Origin: Anaerolineaceae bacterium
GTDB lineage: Bacteria > Chloroflexota > Anaerolineae > Promineifilales > Promineifilaceae
Length of the DNA stretch: 38,149 nucleotides
Direction of reading: 5' to 3'
NCBI GenBank assembly: GCA_002699125.1
Contig: PABI01000118.1
Coordinates: 1-38,149, forward strand
Numbering within the stretch: the stretch's first letter is position 1; every line of letters starts with the position of its first letter. Both the position numbers and the translations under genes were made by a program. This document shows positions 8,072-15,744 of this stretch, piece after piece. The notes under the pieces were generated by a model that was given only the letters and a program-made list of their open reading frames with translations, did not search any database and was not told the DNA's origin.

Positions 8072-9487
8072 TTAATAAGCGCCCCGGCCAAAGAGGGAGT
8101 GGGGAATGGTTTGCAGCAAAATGCGAATGTCCAGCGCCAGCGACCAGTTTTCGATGTAGTAAATGTCCAGCAGGCACAGCTCGTCGAAGGTTAGGTCAGA
8201 ACGGCCGCTTACCTGCCACAATCCCGTAATGCCCCCAATCACGCTCAGCCGCTGCTTATGCCACGGCTTGTACATAGCCACTTCCTCAGCCAGCGGCGGG
8301 CGCGGCCCTACCAGGCTCATCTGCCCCAGCAGCACGTTGTAAAGTTGGGGCAGTTCATCCAGGCTGGAGCGGCGAATAAAGCGGCCTACCCGCGTCATGC
8401 GCGGATCATCCTTCATCTTAAAGATGGGGCCATCCGCCTGATTGAACTGTTTGAGGGCTTCTTTGTGCCGGTCGGCATCGACCACCATGGAGCGAAATTT
8501 GTACATTTGGAAGGGACGGCCGTTTTTCCCCACCCGCGTCGCCTTGTAAATGACCGGCCCGGGTGAATCCAGCTTGATGGCCAGGGCAATCACGCCCATC
8601 GCCAGCAGTGCCGGAATGCTGCCTACCAGAATGATCGTCAAATCGAGCAGTCGTTTGACCACCTGTTGTGCGCGATTAATGCCGACATCGCGCACGCTCA
8701 GCGTGGGAATGCCCGCCATGTTGTTGAACTCTACCCGGTTCATGCTCAATTGCAGCAGGTCGGGCACCACCTGGGCCCGAATGCCGTTTTGCTGGCAAAT
8801 TTGCAGCAGTTGCGAAATTTGCTGGTGCATCTCCCCCGGCAAGGCGATGAAAACGGTGTGCAATTTCGGCCGTTCCGCCAGGGTTTGGGGCAAATCGGTA
8901 AACGTACCCAGGTTGGGAATGCGTCCCAGACCAATGTTGTTTTCGCTTAAGCCGTCATGCAGATAGCCCACAGCCCGGTAGCCCAAATCTGGTCGGGCCA
9001 GCAGCGTGCGGATGAGGCTGCGCCCCACTTCGCCGGAACCAATTACCAAAACCCGGTCGGCCAAAATGCCGCGCTGATAAAGCAGACCTAGTATCAAACG
9101 ACGCAGCAATCTGGCGCTGCCAATCAGAACAACAATGGCCAGAAAGGCCCAGAAATACATCAGGCGGGAGAATGGCGTTGGCTGCACAAAGAAGGCAATC
9201 ATGCTGAGCAAACCGATACCGGCCGCTACGGCATAGCTGATGCGCGACAGTTCATCGACCCAAAATTCGCCCCGCTTGCGCCGCCAGACGCGCACCTGGG
9301 CAAACGTGAAGATGAGCAAAATGTTGAGCAGCAGCAGCTGCCCTAAATAGTCGGAGAATGGTTCTGAGAATGTGATGGGACGGAGCCACTGCCAATCGTA
9401 GCGAATGGCGTAAGCCAGGGCAAAACCGCCGTTGAACAACAGCAGGTCGCTTAAAATGGTGGCAAACCGAATTCTTTGATGACTCAT
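8072..9487 (-). CDS. Undecaprenyl-phosphate sugar phosphotransferase (exopolysaccharide priming enzyme, WbaP/CpsE type)
   Basis: A 471-residue polytopic membrane enzyme that should start polysaccharide repeat-unit synthesis by moving a sugar-1-phosphate from a nucleotide sugar to undecaprenyl phosphate. Four or so hydrophobic segments occupy residues 10-135. A CoA-binding-like Rossmann domain follows (VLVIGSGEVGRSLIRTLL, about 145-260). One more membrane helix near 275-300 leads into the catalytic bacterial sugar transferase domain, with YKFRSMVVDAD, SLDELPQLYNVL, MSLVGPRPP and the C-terminal GLWQVSGRSDLTFDE signature. All expected parts are present. The GT4 gene upstream on the same strand (81-bp gap) probably works in the same pathway. 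The sugar used is unknown. Confidence 0.92.
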   Translation of the reverse strand: MSHQRIRFATILSDLLLFNGGFALAYAIRYDWQWLRPITFSEPFSDYLGQLLLLNILLIFTFAQVRVWRRKRGEFWVDELSRISYAVAAGIGLLSMIAFFVQPTPFSRLMYFWAFLAIVVLIGSARLLRRLILGLLYQRGILADRVLVIGSGEVGRSLIRTLLARPDLGYRAVGYLHDGLSENNIGLGRIPNLGTFTDLPQTLAERPKLHTVFIALPGEMHQQISQLLQICQQNGIRAQVVPDLLQLSMNRVEFNNMAGIPTLSVRDVGINRAQQVVKRLLDLTIILVGSIPALLAMGVIALAIKLDSPGPVIYKATRVGKNGRPFQMYKFRSMVVDADRHKEALKQFNQADGPIFKMKDDPRMTRVGRFIRRSSLDELPQLYNVLLGQMSLVGPRPPLAEEVAMYKPWHKQRLSVIGGITGLWQVSGRSDLTFDELCLLDIYYIENWSLALDIRILLQTIPHSLFGRGAY

Positions 9488-9498
9488 TGTTTATAATG

Positions 9499-9569
9499 AG
9501 CCACAGAGGAAAAAGAGAGGCGTGAAGCTTTAAACTTGTGCCTCATCACCCTCTGTGAACTCTGTGGCT
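9499..9569. repeat. Intergenic inverted repeat (AGCCACAGAG / CTCTGTGGCT)
   Basis: Ten-base perfect arms at 9499-9508 and 9560-9569 fill the gap between the two polysaccharide genes. The right arm overlaps the stop codon of the GT4 gene. It resembles the CACAGAG-containing repeat at 3735. Confidence 0.5.
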
Positions 9570-10740
9570 AAAAATCACTGATTTGTAATGCGCGGTGGTA
9601 AACTGCGGCCGTTTCCCGGCCAGCGCGCGCCCATGAAAAAGCCCGGGCATGATTCAGCCCTTGTTGGCGTAGTTTATTTTGTAAATCGGTGTCGGTTAAA
9701 ACGGCCGTCATCTGCTTTACCAACGTTTCCACATCATCCGGGGCAAACAGTAGCCCCGCTTCACCAACCGCTTCCGGAATAGACGAACAGTTGGCGGCAA
9801 TGACCGGCGTGCCGCAGGCCATTGCTTCCACCACCGGTAGGCCAAACCCCTCGTACACCGACGGAAAAACGAGCAACTCGGCCGCGTTGTACCATAGCGG
9901 CAGCTCATCATCCGGCACGTAGCCGGTAAAAATGACGCGCTCTGCCAACCCCAGCGCCTGCACCTGACGGAAGATGTCATCGTACAACCACCCTTTGCCG
10001 CCCACCAACACCAGCTTCAATTCTGGATCAGCCAATTGGGCCATCGCTTCTATGAGCACTGGTATATTTTTGCGCGGCTGGAGCGTGCCCACATGCAGCA
10101 CAAAACGATCCAGATGGTGCTTGTGCCGAAAAGCAGCTACCTGGTCCGCTGGCAGCGGCTGGTAAACTGGATCAACACCAGGCACCACGACATCAATCTG
10201 GCTCAACGGCACGCCAAAAAAGCGGTGTACATCCTGGCGGCTCGATTCGGAAATGGTAATGATGCGCCGGGCGCGGCGGCAGGAGCGGCGCGTCTGGCTG
10301 CTCAGGTAAAGTCGTTGCAAAATCGGAAAGCGCTCCGGGAAATGCAAAAAGCTGAGATCATACACGGTGATGACTGCCGGGCAAGTAGACAATAACGGCG
10401 TGACAAACGCCATGCTGTGCAGCAGGCTGATATTATGCTGCCGCAGCTGCCCGGGCCAGACAACCTGTTCCCAAAAGATGCGCAGCAGGCGGTTTGTGGT
10501 AGACAGGCGGCTGGAAACGGCCGTAATCGCCGGCATATCCTCAAATAAATTTTTCTGTTGCGTAAAGACAACGTATGTTGGTTCACCCTCTTCCCAGGGT
10601 AGATGGCGCAAGACCTGGGCTATGTACTGGTGGATGCCGGCGCGTCGATAGCCAGCCTCTCCAGACAATAAATGGGCGTTGATACCCACCTTACCCTGCC
10701 TGACGCCACCGCTTGAACCAAAATGCTGTTCAGACGGCAT
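9568..10740 (-). CDS. Family 4 glycosyltransferase
   Basis: A 390-residue GT-B fold retaining glycosyltransferase, probably cytoplasmic or membrane-associated, adding a sugar during envelope polysaccharide assembly. The C-terminal donor-binding domain shows the GT4 E-x7-E motif at Glu297 and Glu305 within EGFGLPVVEAMACGTPVIA. VLHVGTLQPRKNI and VIFTGYVPDDELPLWY also fit the family. The ATG at 10740 may not be the real start: a TATAAT (10754-10749, minus strand) lies only about 8 bases upstream. A GTG at 10689 (VGINAHLLSG, close to the usual GT4 N terminus, with GGCAGGGTAAG ahead) is an alternative. ACGGCCGT copies encode MTAV and ITAV. Confidence 0.88.
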   Translation of the reverse strand: MPSEQHFGSSGGVRQGKVGINAHLLSGEAGYRRAGIHQYIAQVLRHLPWEEGEPTYVVFTQQKNLFEDMPAITAVSSRLSTTNRLLRIFWEQVVWPGQLRQHNISLLHSMAFVTPLLSTCPAVITVYDLSFLHFPERFPILQRLYLSSQTRRSCRRARRIITISESSRQDVHRFFGVPLSQIDVVVPGVDPVYQPLPADQVAAFRHKHHLDRFVLHVGTLQPRKNIPVLIEAMAQLADPELKLVLVGGKGWLYDDIFRQVQALGLAERVIFTGYVPDDELPLWYNAAELLVFPSVYEGFGLPVVEAMACGTPVIAANCSSIPEAVGEAGLLFAPDDVETLVKQMTAVLTDTDLQNKLRQQGLNHARAFSWARAGRETAAVYHRALQISDF

Positions 10741-10822
10741 AGCGCGACATTATAGCTGATCCCCAAATGTGCAGCGAAATGGAAGTCTCTCTCTCGACAA
10801 TCGCCACGCAGTTGCCACTCAC

Positions 10823-10851
10823 TTGACGCTCATTTTGGCCTATGGTAGACT
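10823..10851 (+). promoter_or_regulatory. Promoter of the LysM lipoprotein gene
   Basis: TTGACG (10823-10828), a 17-base spacer and TAGACT (10846-10851), with TG one base before the -10 box, make a good sigma-70-type promoter with extended -10. It predicts a leader of about 60 bases before the ATG at 10921. Confidence 0.65.
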
Positions 10852-10920
10852 GCGTTATGTTTACTTATATTTAACATAATTAACAGTAGTCCGCTTAAAA
10901 CAAAAAGGTAGGAGAATCCT

Positions 10921-11592
10921 ATGAAACGTCTGGTTCAATCCCGCTGGTGGCGGCCATCCCGTTGGTGGCTACCTGCCCTGGCCCTATTCGTGTTGGGGTT
11001 GGTGGCGTGTGAACGCCCTATTAATCCAGAAAATGTAGACCCAACGGCCGATCCCATTTTGCCGGCCACCCTTTCTGTCCCCACCACAGATCCCAATGCG
11101 CAGCCAACAACCGACCCGGCAGCAGAAGCAACGGCCGTTCCCGAAGCCACAACCGACCCGGCTACAGAAGCGACGGCTGTTCCTGAAGCTACCGCAGTTC
11201 CCACAACTGACGAGCCGCGCGGGGAAGTTACCCACACGGTTGTGGCCGGTGATACGCTTACTGGACTCAGCTTGCTGTACAACATCCCGGTGGATGTAAT
11301 TGTGTCGGCCAACAATTTGTCCAATGTGGATTCACTGGACATTGGCCAGGTGCTCATTATCCCGGCAGAAGGCACGGAAGTTGTGGACGTTACTCCTGAA
11401 CCTGATGATGGGGCAACGGCCGTTCCCCCTGCCAGCGAAGAGCGCACCCATGTCGTACAGGCCGGGGAAAATTTGTTCCGCATTGGCCTGCAATATGGTT
11501 TCACCGTGGATGAGCTGGCGGCTTACAACGGCATTGCTAACCCCAACGTGCTGGATGTGGGGCAGGTGATCAAGATTCCGCCAAGCAACTAA
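10921..11592 (+). CDS. LysM-domain lipoprotein
   Basis: A 223-residue secreted lipoprotein expected to sit on the outer face of the membrane and bind peptidoglycan or related glycans. A Trp/Arg-rich start and hydrophobic helix end in the lipobox LGLVAC (Cys30). A Thr/Pro/Ala-rich linker of about 70 residues follows, with repeated ATAVPEA/TTDP units. Two LysM domains come next, at about 104-149 (HTVVAGDTLTGLSLLYNI) and 176-221 (HVVQAGENLFRIGLQYGF). GGAG lies 6 bases before the ATG. Several ATAVP units are encoded by ACGGCCGTT, so the genome-wide palindrome has been built into the linker. A strong promoter lies upstream and a stem-loop follows the stop. Confidence 0.92.
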   Translation: MKRLVQSRWWRPSRWWLPALALFVLGLVACERPINPENVDPTADPILPATLSVPTTDPNAQPTTDPAAEATAVPEATTDPATEATAVPEATAVPTTDEPRGEVTHTVVAGDTLTGLSLLYNIPVDVIVSANNLSNVDSLDIGQVLIIPAEGTEVVDVTPEPDDGATAVPPASEERTHVVQAGENLFRIGLQYGFTVDELAAYNGIANPNVLDVGQVIKIPPSN

Positions 11593-11598
11593 GCCATC

Positions 11599-11630
11599 AA
11601 TTCCCCGGAAACTTGGGTTTCCGGGGAATT
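11599..11630 (+). terminator. Perfect 14-bp stem-loop after the LysM gene
   Basis: AATTCCCCGGAAAC (11599-11612) pairs without mismatch with 11617-11630 around a TTGG loop, starting 7 bases after the LysM stop. There is no long T tract on either strand, so it may be a weak terminator, an mRNA-stabilising hairpin, or part of the Nudix leader. Confidence 0.55.
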
Positions 11631-11652
11631 TCAAGTAGTAAAACCTCTTCAC

Positions 11653-12195
11653 ATGATTAAAAAAATTGCCTCCAAACCCTTGTGGCAGCAGGGCAACAGC
11701 TGGCGCTTGCGGCTGGATACGCTGCAACTGCCTGACGGCCGTACCATCGAAAAAGGGGCCATTGAGCATCCCGGTGCGGTGGTACTGGTGCCGGTACGGC
11801 CGTCGGCCAACGGGCTAGAAGTGTTGATGCTGCGCCAGTACCGTCATGTTTTGGACCAAACGATTTTGGAACTTCCGGCGGGCACGCGCGGCTGGGAGGA
11901 AGATTGGTTGGCCTGTGCCCAAAGAGAACTGCGCGAAGAAACGGGCCATCGCGCCGAAAAATTCACCGAGCTGGGTCAAATCTGGCCCGCCCCCGGTATC
12001 ACTGATGAGCTGATGCAGCTTTACCTGGCTGAAGAGCTCACTCCCGCCCCCCTCCCCGGCGACGAAGATGAACTGATTGAGCTGGTTCCCACGCCTCTCG
12101 ATGAACTAGTGGCGATGGCCGGGAACGGCCGTCTTCAGGACGGCAAAAGCATCGTCGGCATTCTACGCACGGCCCATTTTTTCGCGCCAGAATAG
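11653..12195 (+). CDS. Nudix hydrolase, ADP-ribose pyrophosphatase-like
   Basis: A 180-residue cytoplasmic pyrophosphohydrolase that should cleave a nucleoside diphosphate linked to another moiety, with ADP-ribose or a nucleotide sugar most likely. The Nudix box is complete and canonical: Gly77, Glu83, then RELREETGH at 91-99 supplying the metal-binding glutamates. N-terminal features (LPDGRTIEKGAIEHPGAVVLVPV and LRQYRH) match the ADP-ribose pyrophosphatase group. The ATG lies 22 bases after the stem-loop that ends the LysM gene. Ribosome binding signals are weak. Placement among polysaccharide genes allows a nucleotide-sugar substrate, but this is guesswork. Three ACGGCCGT copies are in frame. 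Confidence 0.9.
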   Translation: MIKKIASKPLWQQGNSWRLRLDTLQLPDGRTIEKGAIEHPGAVVLVPVRPSANGLEVLMLRQYRHVLDQTILELPAGTRGWEEDWLACAQRELREETGHRAEKFTELGQIWPAPGITDELMQLYLAEELTPAPLPGDEDELIELVPTPLDELVAMAGNGRLQDGKSIVGILRTAHFFAPE

Positions 12196-12266
12196 CACCA
12201 CAGTACCAATGCCTTAAGCCGATTTGTAAGTGCCCCTGTAAGCGCTTCCCGCTACGATCAGCGAAT

Positions 12267-14099
12267 ATGAGAGATAGCGAGAATCAGCCAGTCCTCCCTT
12301 ATGATGCAACAAAAGCCACCGATCCTGTAATTGTAATCGGCGGTGGCCCTGCGGGTCTTACGGCCGCTTACGAACTCACCAGACAGCAACAAACCCCCAT
12401 CGTTCTGGAGAAGTACGACAAAGTAGGTGGCATTGCCCGCACCGAAAATTATCGCGGCTATCACTTTGACATGGGCGGGCACCGCTTTTTCACCAAATCG
12501 GTTCAGGTGCAGGATTTTTGGGTGGAAATTTTGGGTGATGATTTTTTACGCCGTCCCCGCCTCTCACGCATTTATTACGACAACAAATATTTTCATTACC
12601 CGCTCAAACCGTTTAATGCCCTGCTTGGCCTCGGCCCCATAGAAGGCCTGCGCATTTTTGCCAGCTACGTGCGCTGGCACCTGTTTCCCTACAAAGAGGA
12701 AGAAACGTTTGAGCAGTGGGTGACTAATCGCTTTGGCAAGCGGCTGTTTGAAACGTTTTTTAAATCGTACACGGAAAAAGTATGGGGCATTCCTTGCAGC
12801 GAGCTGAAGGCGGAATGGGCAGCGCAGCGCATCAAGGATTTGTCGCTGAAAACGGCCATTACGGCGATGTTCCTCAAGCCGCATCAAACCATCAAGACGT
12901 TGATCGAAGAGTTTGATTATCCGCGTCGCGGACCGGGCATGTTGTGGACGGCCGTTCAAGATCGCATAAATGAACGCGGCGGGCAGGTTCATCTCAACAG
13001 CAACGTGGTGGGCATCCAGCGCGATGGGCAGCGCATTACCGGGGTGACGGTGGAACGAGACGGCCGTCGCCACACCGTCACCGGCAGCAGCTTCATCTCC
13101 AGTATGCCGGTCACTCAACTACTCAAATGGCTCGATCCGCCACCGCCGCCCAATGTGTTGCACGCCGCCAACCAGCTTAGCTATCGCGATTTCCTTACCG
13201 TTTGCCTCATCATCAAAAAGCAGCATGTGTTCCCCGACAACTGGATTTACATCCACGATCCCAGCGTGCAAGTGGGGCGCATCCAGAACTTCAAAAACTG
13301 GAGTGCCGACATGGTGCCCGACCCGTCAACTACCAGTCTGGGGTTGGAATATTTTTGTAACGAAGGGGACGAAATCTGGAATATGCCCGATGAGGAGCTA
13401 ATTGCCCTGGGCAAGCGGGAAATCGCCAAAATTGGTTTGGCTGAAGCAGCCGATGTGGTGGATGGAGCTGTTTTTCGCGTGGAAAAGACGTACCCTATTT
13501 ACGATTCTGATTATGCTCAAAGCCTGGAAACTATTAAGACGTATCTGGCCACGTTGGAAAATCTGCAAACGATTGGGCGTAACGGTCTGCACCGCTACAA
13601 CAATCAGGACCACGCCATGCTCACCGGCATGTTGGCCGTGCGCAATCTGCTGCATGGCGAACAAAACAATTTGTGGCAGGTCAATGCTGAACAAGAATAT
13701 CATGAAGAACAGCTTTTGAATCAGGCGCTAGGTCCCGAAGAAGTGACGCACGTGGTGGATGAGGTGCTGGAAGGTGCTTTCCCCAAGCTGGATCCGCTGG
13801 CATTGGGAATGTCTTTGGGCACAGTAATAGGCGTGGGGCTGATGCTGGCGACCTGGTTTTTGCTGCTGCGCGGCGGCGATGTGACTGGCAAGACGTTGAC
13901 TTTGCTGGGCCAATTTTATCCAGGATATACGGTAACGGCCGTAGGTGGCGTGATTGGCTTGATTTACGGGCTGCTTACCGGGTTTTTAATGGGCTGGGGG
14001 TACGCTTTTTTACGCAATGCCGCCACCGCTTTATATCTGGTGAGCCTGTATCGTTCCGCCCGGCAAAGTGTCATGCGCCAATTTTTTGAGTACATTTAA
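12267..14099 (+). CDS. FAD-dependent oxidoreductase, UDP-galactopyranose-mutase/protoporphyrinogen-oxidase-like, with C-terminal membrane tail
   Basis: A 610-residue flavoprotein. The N-terminal FAD-binding motif VIVIGGGPAGLTAAYEL (Gly25-x-Gly27-x2-Gly30), VGGIARTENYRGYHFDMGG and FFKSYTEKVWGIP are typical of a UGM-like family often found in polysaccharide clusters. It may isomerise or oxidise a sugar nucleotide or lipid-linked sugar; the substrate is not readable. From about residue 505 the protein changes into a hydrophobic tail with two to three membrane segments (MSLGTVIGVGLMLATWFLLL; GGVIGLIYGLLTGFLMGWGY). The same tail occurs as a separate protein encoded next door at 14310. The flavoenzyme is thus probably tethered to the membrane. 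Four ACGGCCGT-type sites are present. Confidence 0.85.
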   Translation: MRDSENQPVLPYDATKATDPVIVIGGGPAGLTAAYELTRQQQTPIVLEKYDKVGGIARTENYRGYHFDMGGHRFFTKSVQVQDFWVEILGDDFLRRPRLSRIYYDNKYFHYPLKPFNALLGLGPIEGLRIFASYVRWHLFPYKEEETFEQWVTNRFGKRLFETFFKSYTEKVWGIPCSELKAEWAAQRIKDLSLKTAITAMFLKPHQTIKTLIEEFDYPRRGPGMLWTAVQDRINERGGQVHLNSNVVGIQRDGQRITGVTVERDGRRHTVTGSSFISSMPVTQLLKWLDPPPPPNVLHAANQLSYRDFLTVCLIIKKQHVFPDNWIYIHDPSVQVGRIQNFKNWSADMVPDPSTTSLGLEYFCNEGDEIWNMPDEELIALGKREIAKIGLAEAADVVDGAVFRVEKTYPIYDSDYAQSLETIKTYLATLENLQTIGRNGLHRYNNQDHAMLTGMLAVRNLLHGEQNNLWQVNAEQEYHEEQLLNQALGPEEVTHVVDEVLEGAFPKLDPLALGMSLGTVIGVGLMLATWFLLLRGGDVTGKTLTLLGQFYPGYTVTAVGGVIGLIYGLLTGFLMGWGYAFLRNAATALYLVSLYRSARQSVMRQFFEYI

Positions 14100-14309
14100 C
14101 ACCAAATTTCTTGCACAAACCGCTAAAATTGGTTAATACTGGTAGCAGAATGCTGAGAAACTGGTGAGAGCGGTAACGGCCGTTTCCCACCTTACATACC
14201 CACTCAGCCCACAATTTAATGATGACACAGAACTTTTTGGGTTTGGACTCGTTTGTCGGCAAATAGCCAGACATTGTTAAAGACAAGGACCAAAAAGTTT
14301 TTTTTTGAA

Positions 14310-14630
14310 ATGACAAAAGAAGAACCAACCCTGGAAAAAATAGTCAAGACACGGCTAACGCGATTAAACGCAGTCGTGTCTGGTTTGGTGACCGGCGTGA
14401 TTTTGGGGTTGGTTGTTTTTATAGCGACGAACTGGCTGCTGCTTAAAGGTGGCGAACCTGTCGGTCCCCATTTGGCGCTTTTGGGCCAATTTTTTCTGGG
14501 ATATACCGTGAGCTTTTGGGGCAGCATTGTTGGTCTACTTTATGGGCTTGTGACGGGATTCATTATGGGATACACCGTAGCTTTTCTTTACAACTTTTTT
14601 CTCCAACTCCGTCACCGCCACAAAAAATAA
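14310..14630 (+). CDS. Small membrane protein, paralogue of the tail of the upstream flavoprotein
   Basis: About 106 residues from the ATG at 14310 (MTKEEPTLEK). A TTG 57 bases upstream would extend it but gives an unlikely N terminus. Two hydrophobic regions carry patterns shared with the end of the preceding protein: a WLLLKGG / WFLLLRGG pair, LLGQF-x2-GYTV, and GLLYGLVTGFIMG / GLIYGLLTGFLMG, in the same order and spacing. I know no named family for this module. The next gene, a GT2 glycosyltransferase, starts 4 bases after its stop, so these are coupled. It could be a membrane scaffold or a subunit of a polysaccharide complex. Confidence 0.75.
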   Translation: MTKEEPTLEKIVKTRLTRLNAVVSGLVTGVILGLVVFIATNWLLLKGGEPVGPHLALLGQFFLGYTVSFWGSIVGLLYGLVTGFIMGYTVAFLYNFFLQLRHRHKK

Positions 14631-14634
14631 CCTT

Positions 14635-15696
14635 ATGAAACCAATGATTTCGGTGATAATTCCGGTACACAATGGTGGACCATTGTTTGAGCGCTGTCTC
14701 ACCGCGTTGCAGCAGACATTATATGAGCATTGGGAGTGCATCGTGGTGGAAGATGGCTCTACCGATAACTCCGTAGAATTAGCGTACGCTCATGGTGCCC
14801 GCTTGGTGACAGGCTTGTCGCGGCGGTTGGGGCCAGCGCAGGCACGCAACATTGGGGCGCAGGTAGCCCGCGGCGAGATTCTCTTTTTTGTGGATGCCGA
14901 TGTGTTGGTGCAGCCCGGTACGGTGGGGCATGTAGCTGCCACCATGCAGGCCAATCCCGGCCTGGCTGCCTGCTTTGGCTCCTATGATGATCAGCCATTT
15001 GACACCAACTTCTTGTCGCAATATCGTAATTTGCTGCACCATTACGTCCACCAACGGGGCAAGATCGATGCCTCGACCTTTTGGAGCGGCTGCGGAGCCA
15101 TTCGGCGGGATGTATTTTTAGCAATCGGCGGCTTCAACGAGCACCTGTATGAACGGCCCAGCATTGAAGATATTGAGTTGGGCTACCGCTTGCAGGCAGC
15201 GGGCCACCGGGTGCAGTTGGAAAAATTGCTGCAAGTGAAGCACATGAAGCGGTGGACCCCACGCCAGATGTTTATCACTGATGTGCGCGACCGGGCGCTG
15301 CCCTGGACAAAGCTCATTTTGCAGGGAGGTGGCGCGCCCAATGATCTTAACTTGAACTTTTCCCAGCGGTTGAGTACGGCCGTTGCCTTCATCGGTTTGT
15401 TCAGCCTGGGGTTGGCGCTGCTGACGTCGTGGGCCTGGTTGTCGGTGCTTTTGGCCATGCTGCTGCTTGTCTGGCTCAATTGGCCGTTTTACCAATTTCT
15501 GCTGGACAAACGTGGTTTGCGCTTTTTGCTGATGGCGCTGCCCTGGCATTGGTTCTACTTTATTTACAGCGGCGCAACGTTTTTGGTAGGTGTGCTGCTA
15601 TACCGGTTGGGCCGCGTCGAGCAGATAATGGTGGATAGAATACGGCCGTTAGCCACGCCACCACCCATCAACAAACCACGAACCACTGTGGATTAG
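14635..15696 (+). CDS. Family 2 glycosyltransferase with C-terminal membrane segments
   Basis: A 353-residue GT-A fold inverting glycosyltransferase. The N terminus has the canonical ISVIIPVHNGGPLFERCL. VVEDGSTDNSVELA and FFVDADVLVQPG (the DxD metal and nucleotide site) follow, then FWSGCGAIRRDVF and SIEDIELGYRLQAAGH (ED region). Three hydrophobic stretches at about residues 243-330 anchor it in the membrane with the catalytic domain in the cytoplasm. It overlaps functionally with the neighbouring sugar transferase and GT4 in building an envelope glycan. The ATG lies 4 bases after the small membrane protein's stop. Acceptor and donor are unknown. Confidence 0.92.
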   Translation: MKPMISVIIPVHNGGPLFERCLTALQQTLYEHWECIVVEDGSTDNSVELAYAHGARLVTGLSRRLGPAQARNIGAQVARGEILFFVDADVLVQPGTVGHVAATMQANPGLAACFGSYDDQPFDTNFLSQYRNLLHHYVHQRGKIDASTFWSGCGAIRRDVFLAIGGFNEHLYERPSIEDIELGYRLQAAGHRVQLEKLLQVKHMKRWTPRQMFITDVRDRALPWTKLILQGGGAPNDLNLNFSQRLSTAVAFIGLFSLGLALLTSWAWLSVLLAMLLLVWLNWPFYQFLLDKRGLRFLLMALPWHWFYFIYSGATFLVGVLLYRLGRVEQIMVDRIRPLATPPPINKPRTTVD

Positions 15697-15744
15697 TCGA
15701 TTAATCCATTCGCCCAATTCCCCATTTTGCAATAAGCTACTTAT

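Noticed and set aside
14253..14309. TTG start for the small membrane protein
   Set aside because: It adds a Lys/Phe-rich segment without similarity to the paralogous tail, and no binding site supports it. The ATG at 14310 is retained, though its own binding site is also weak.
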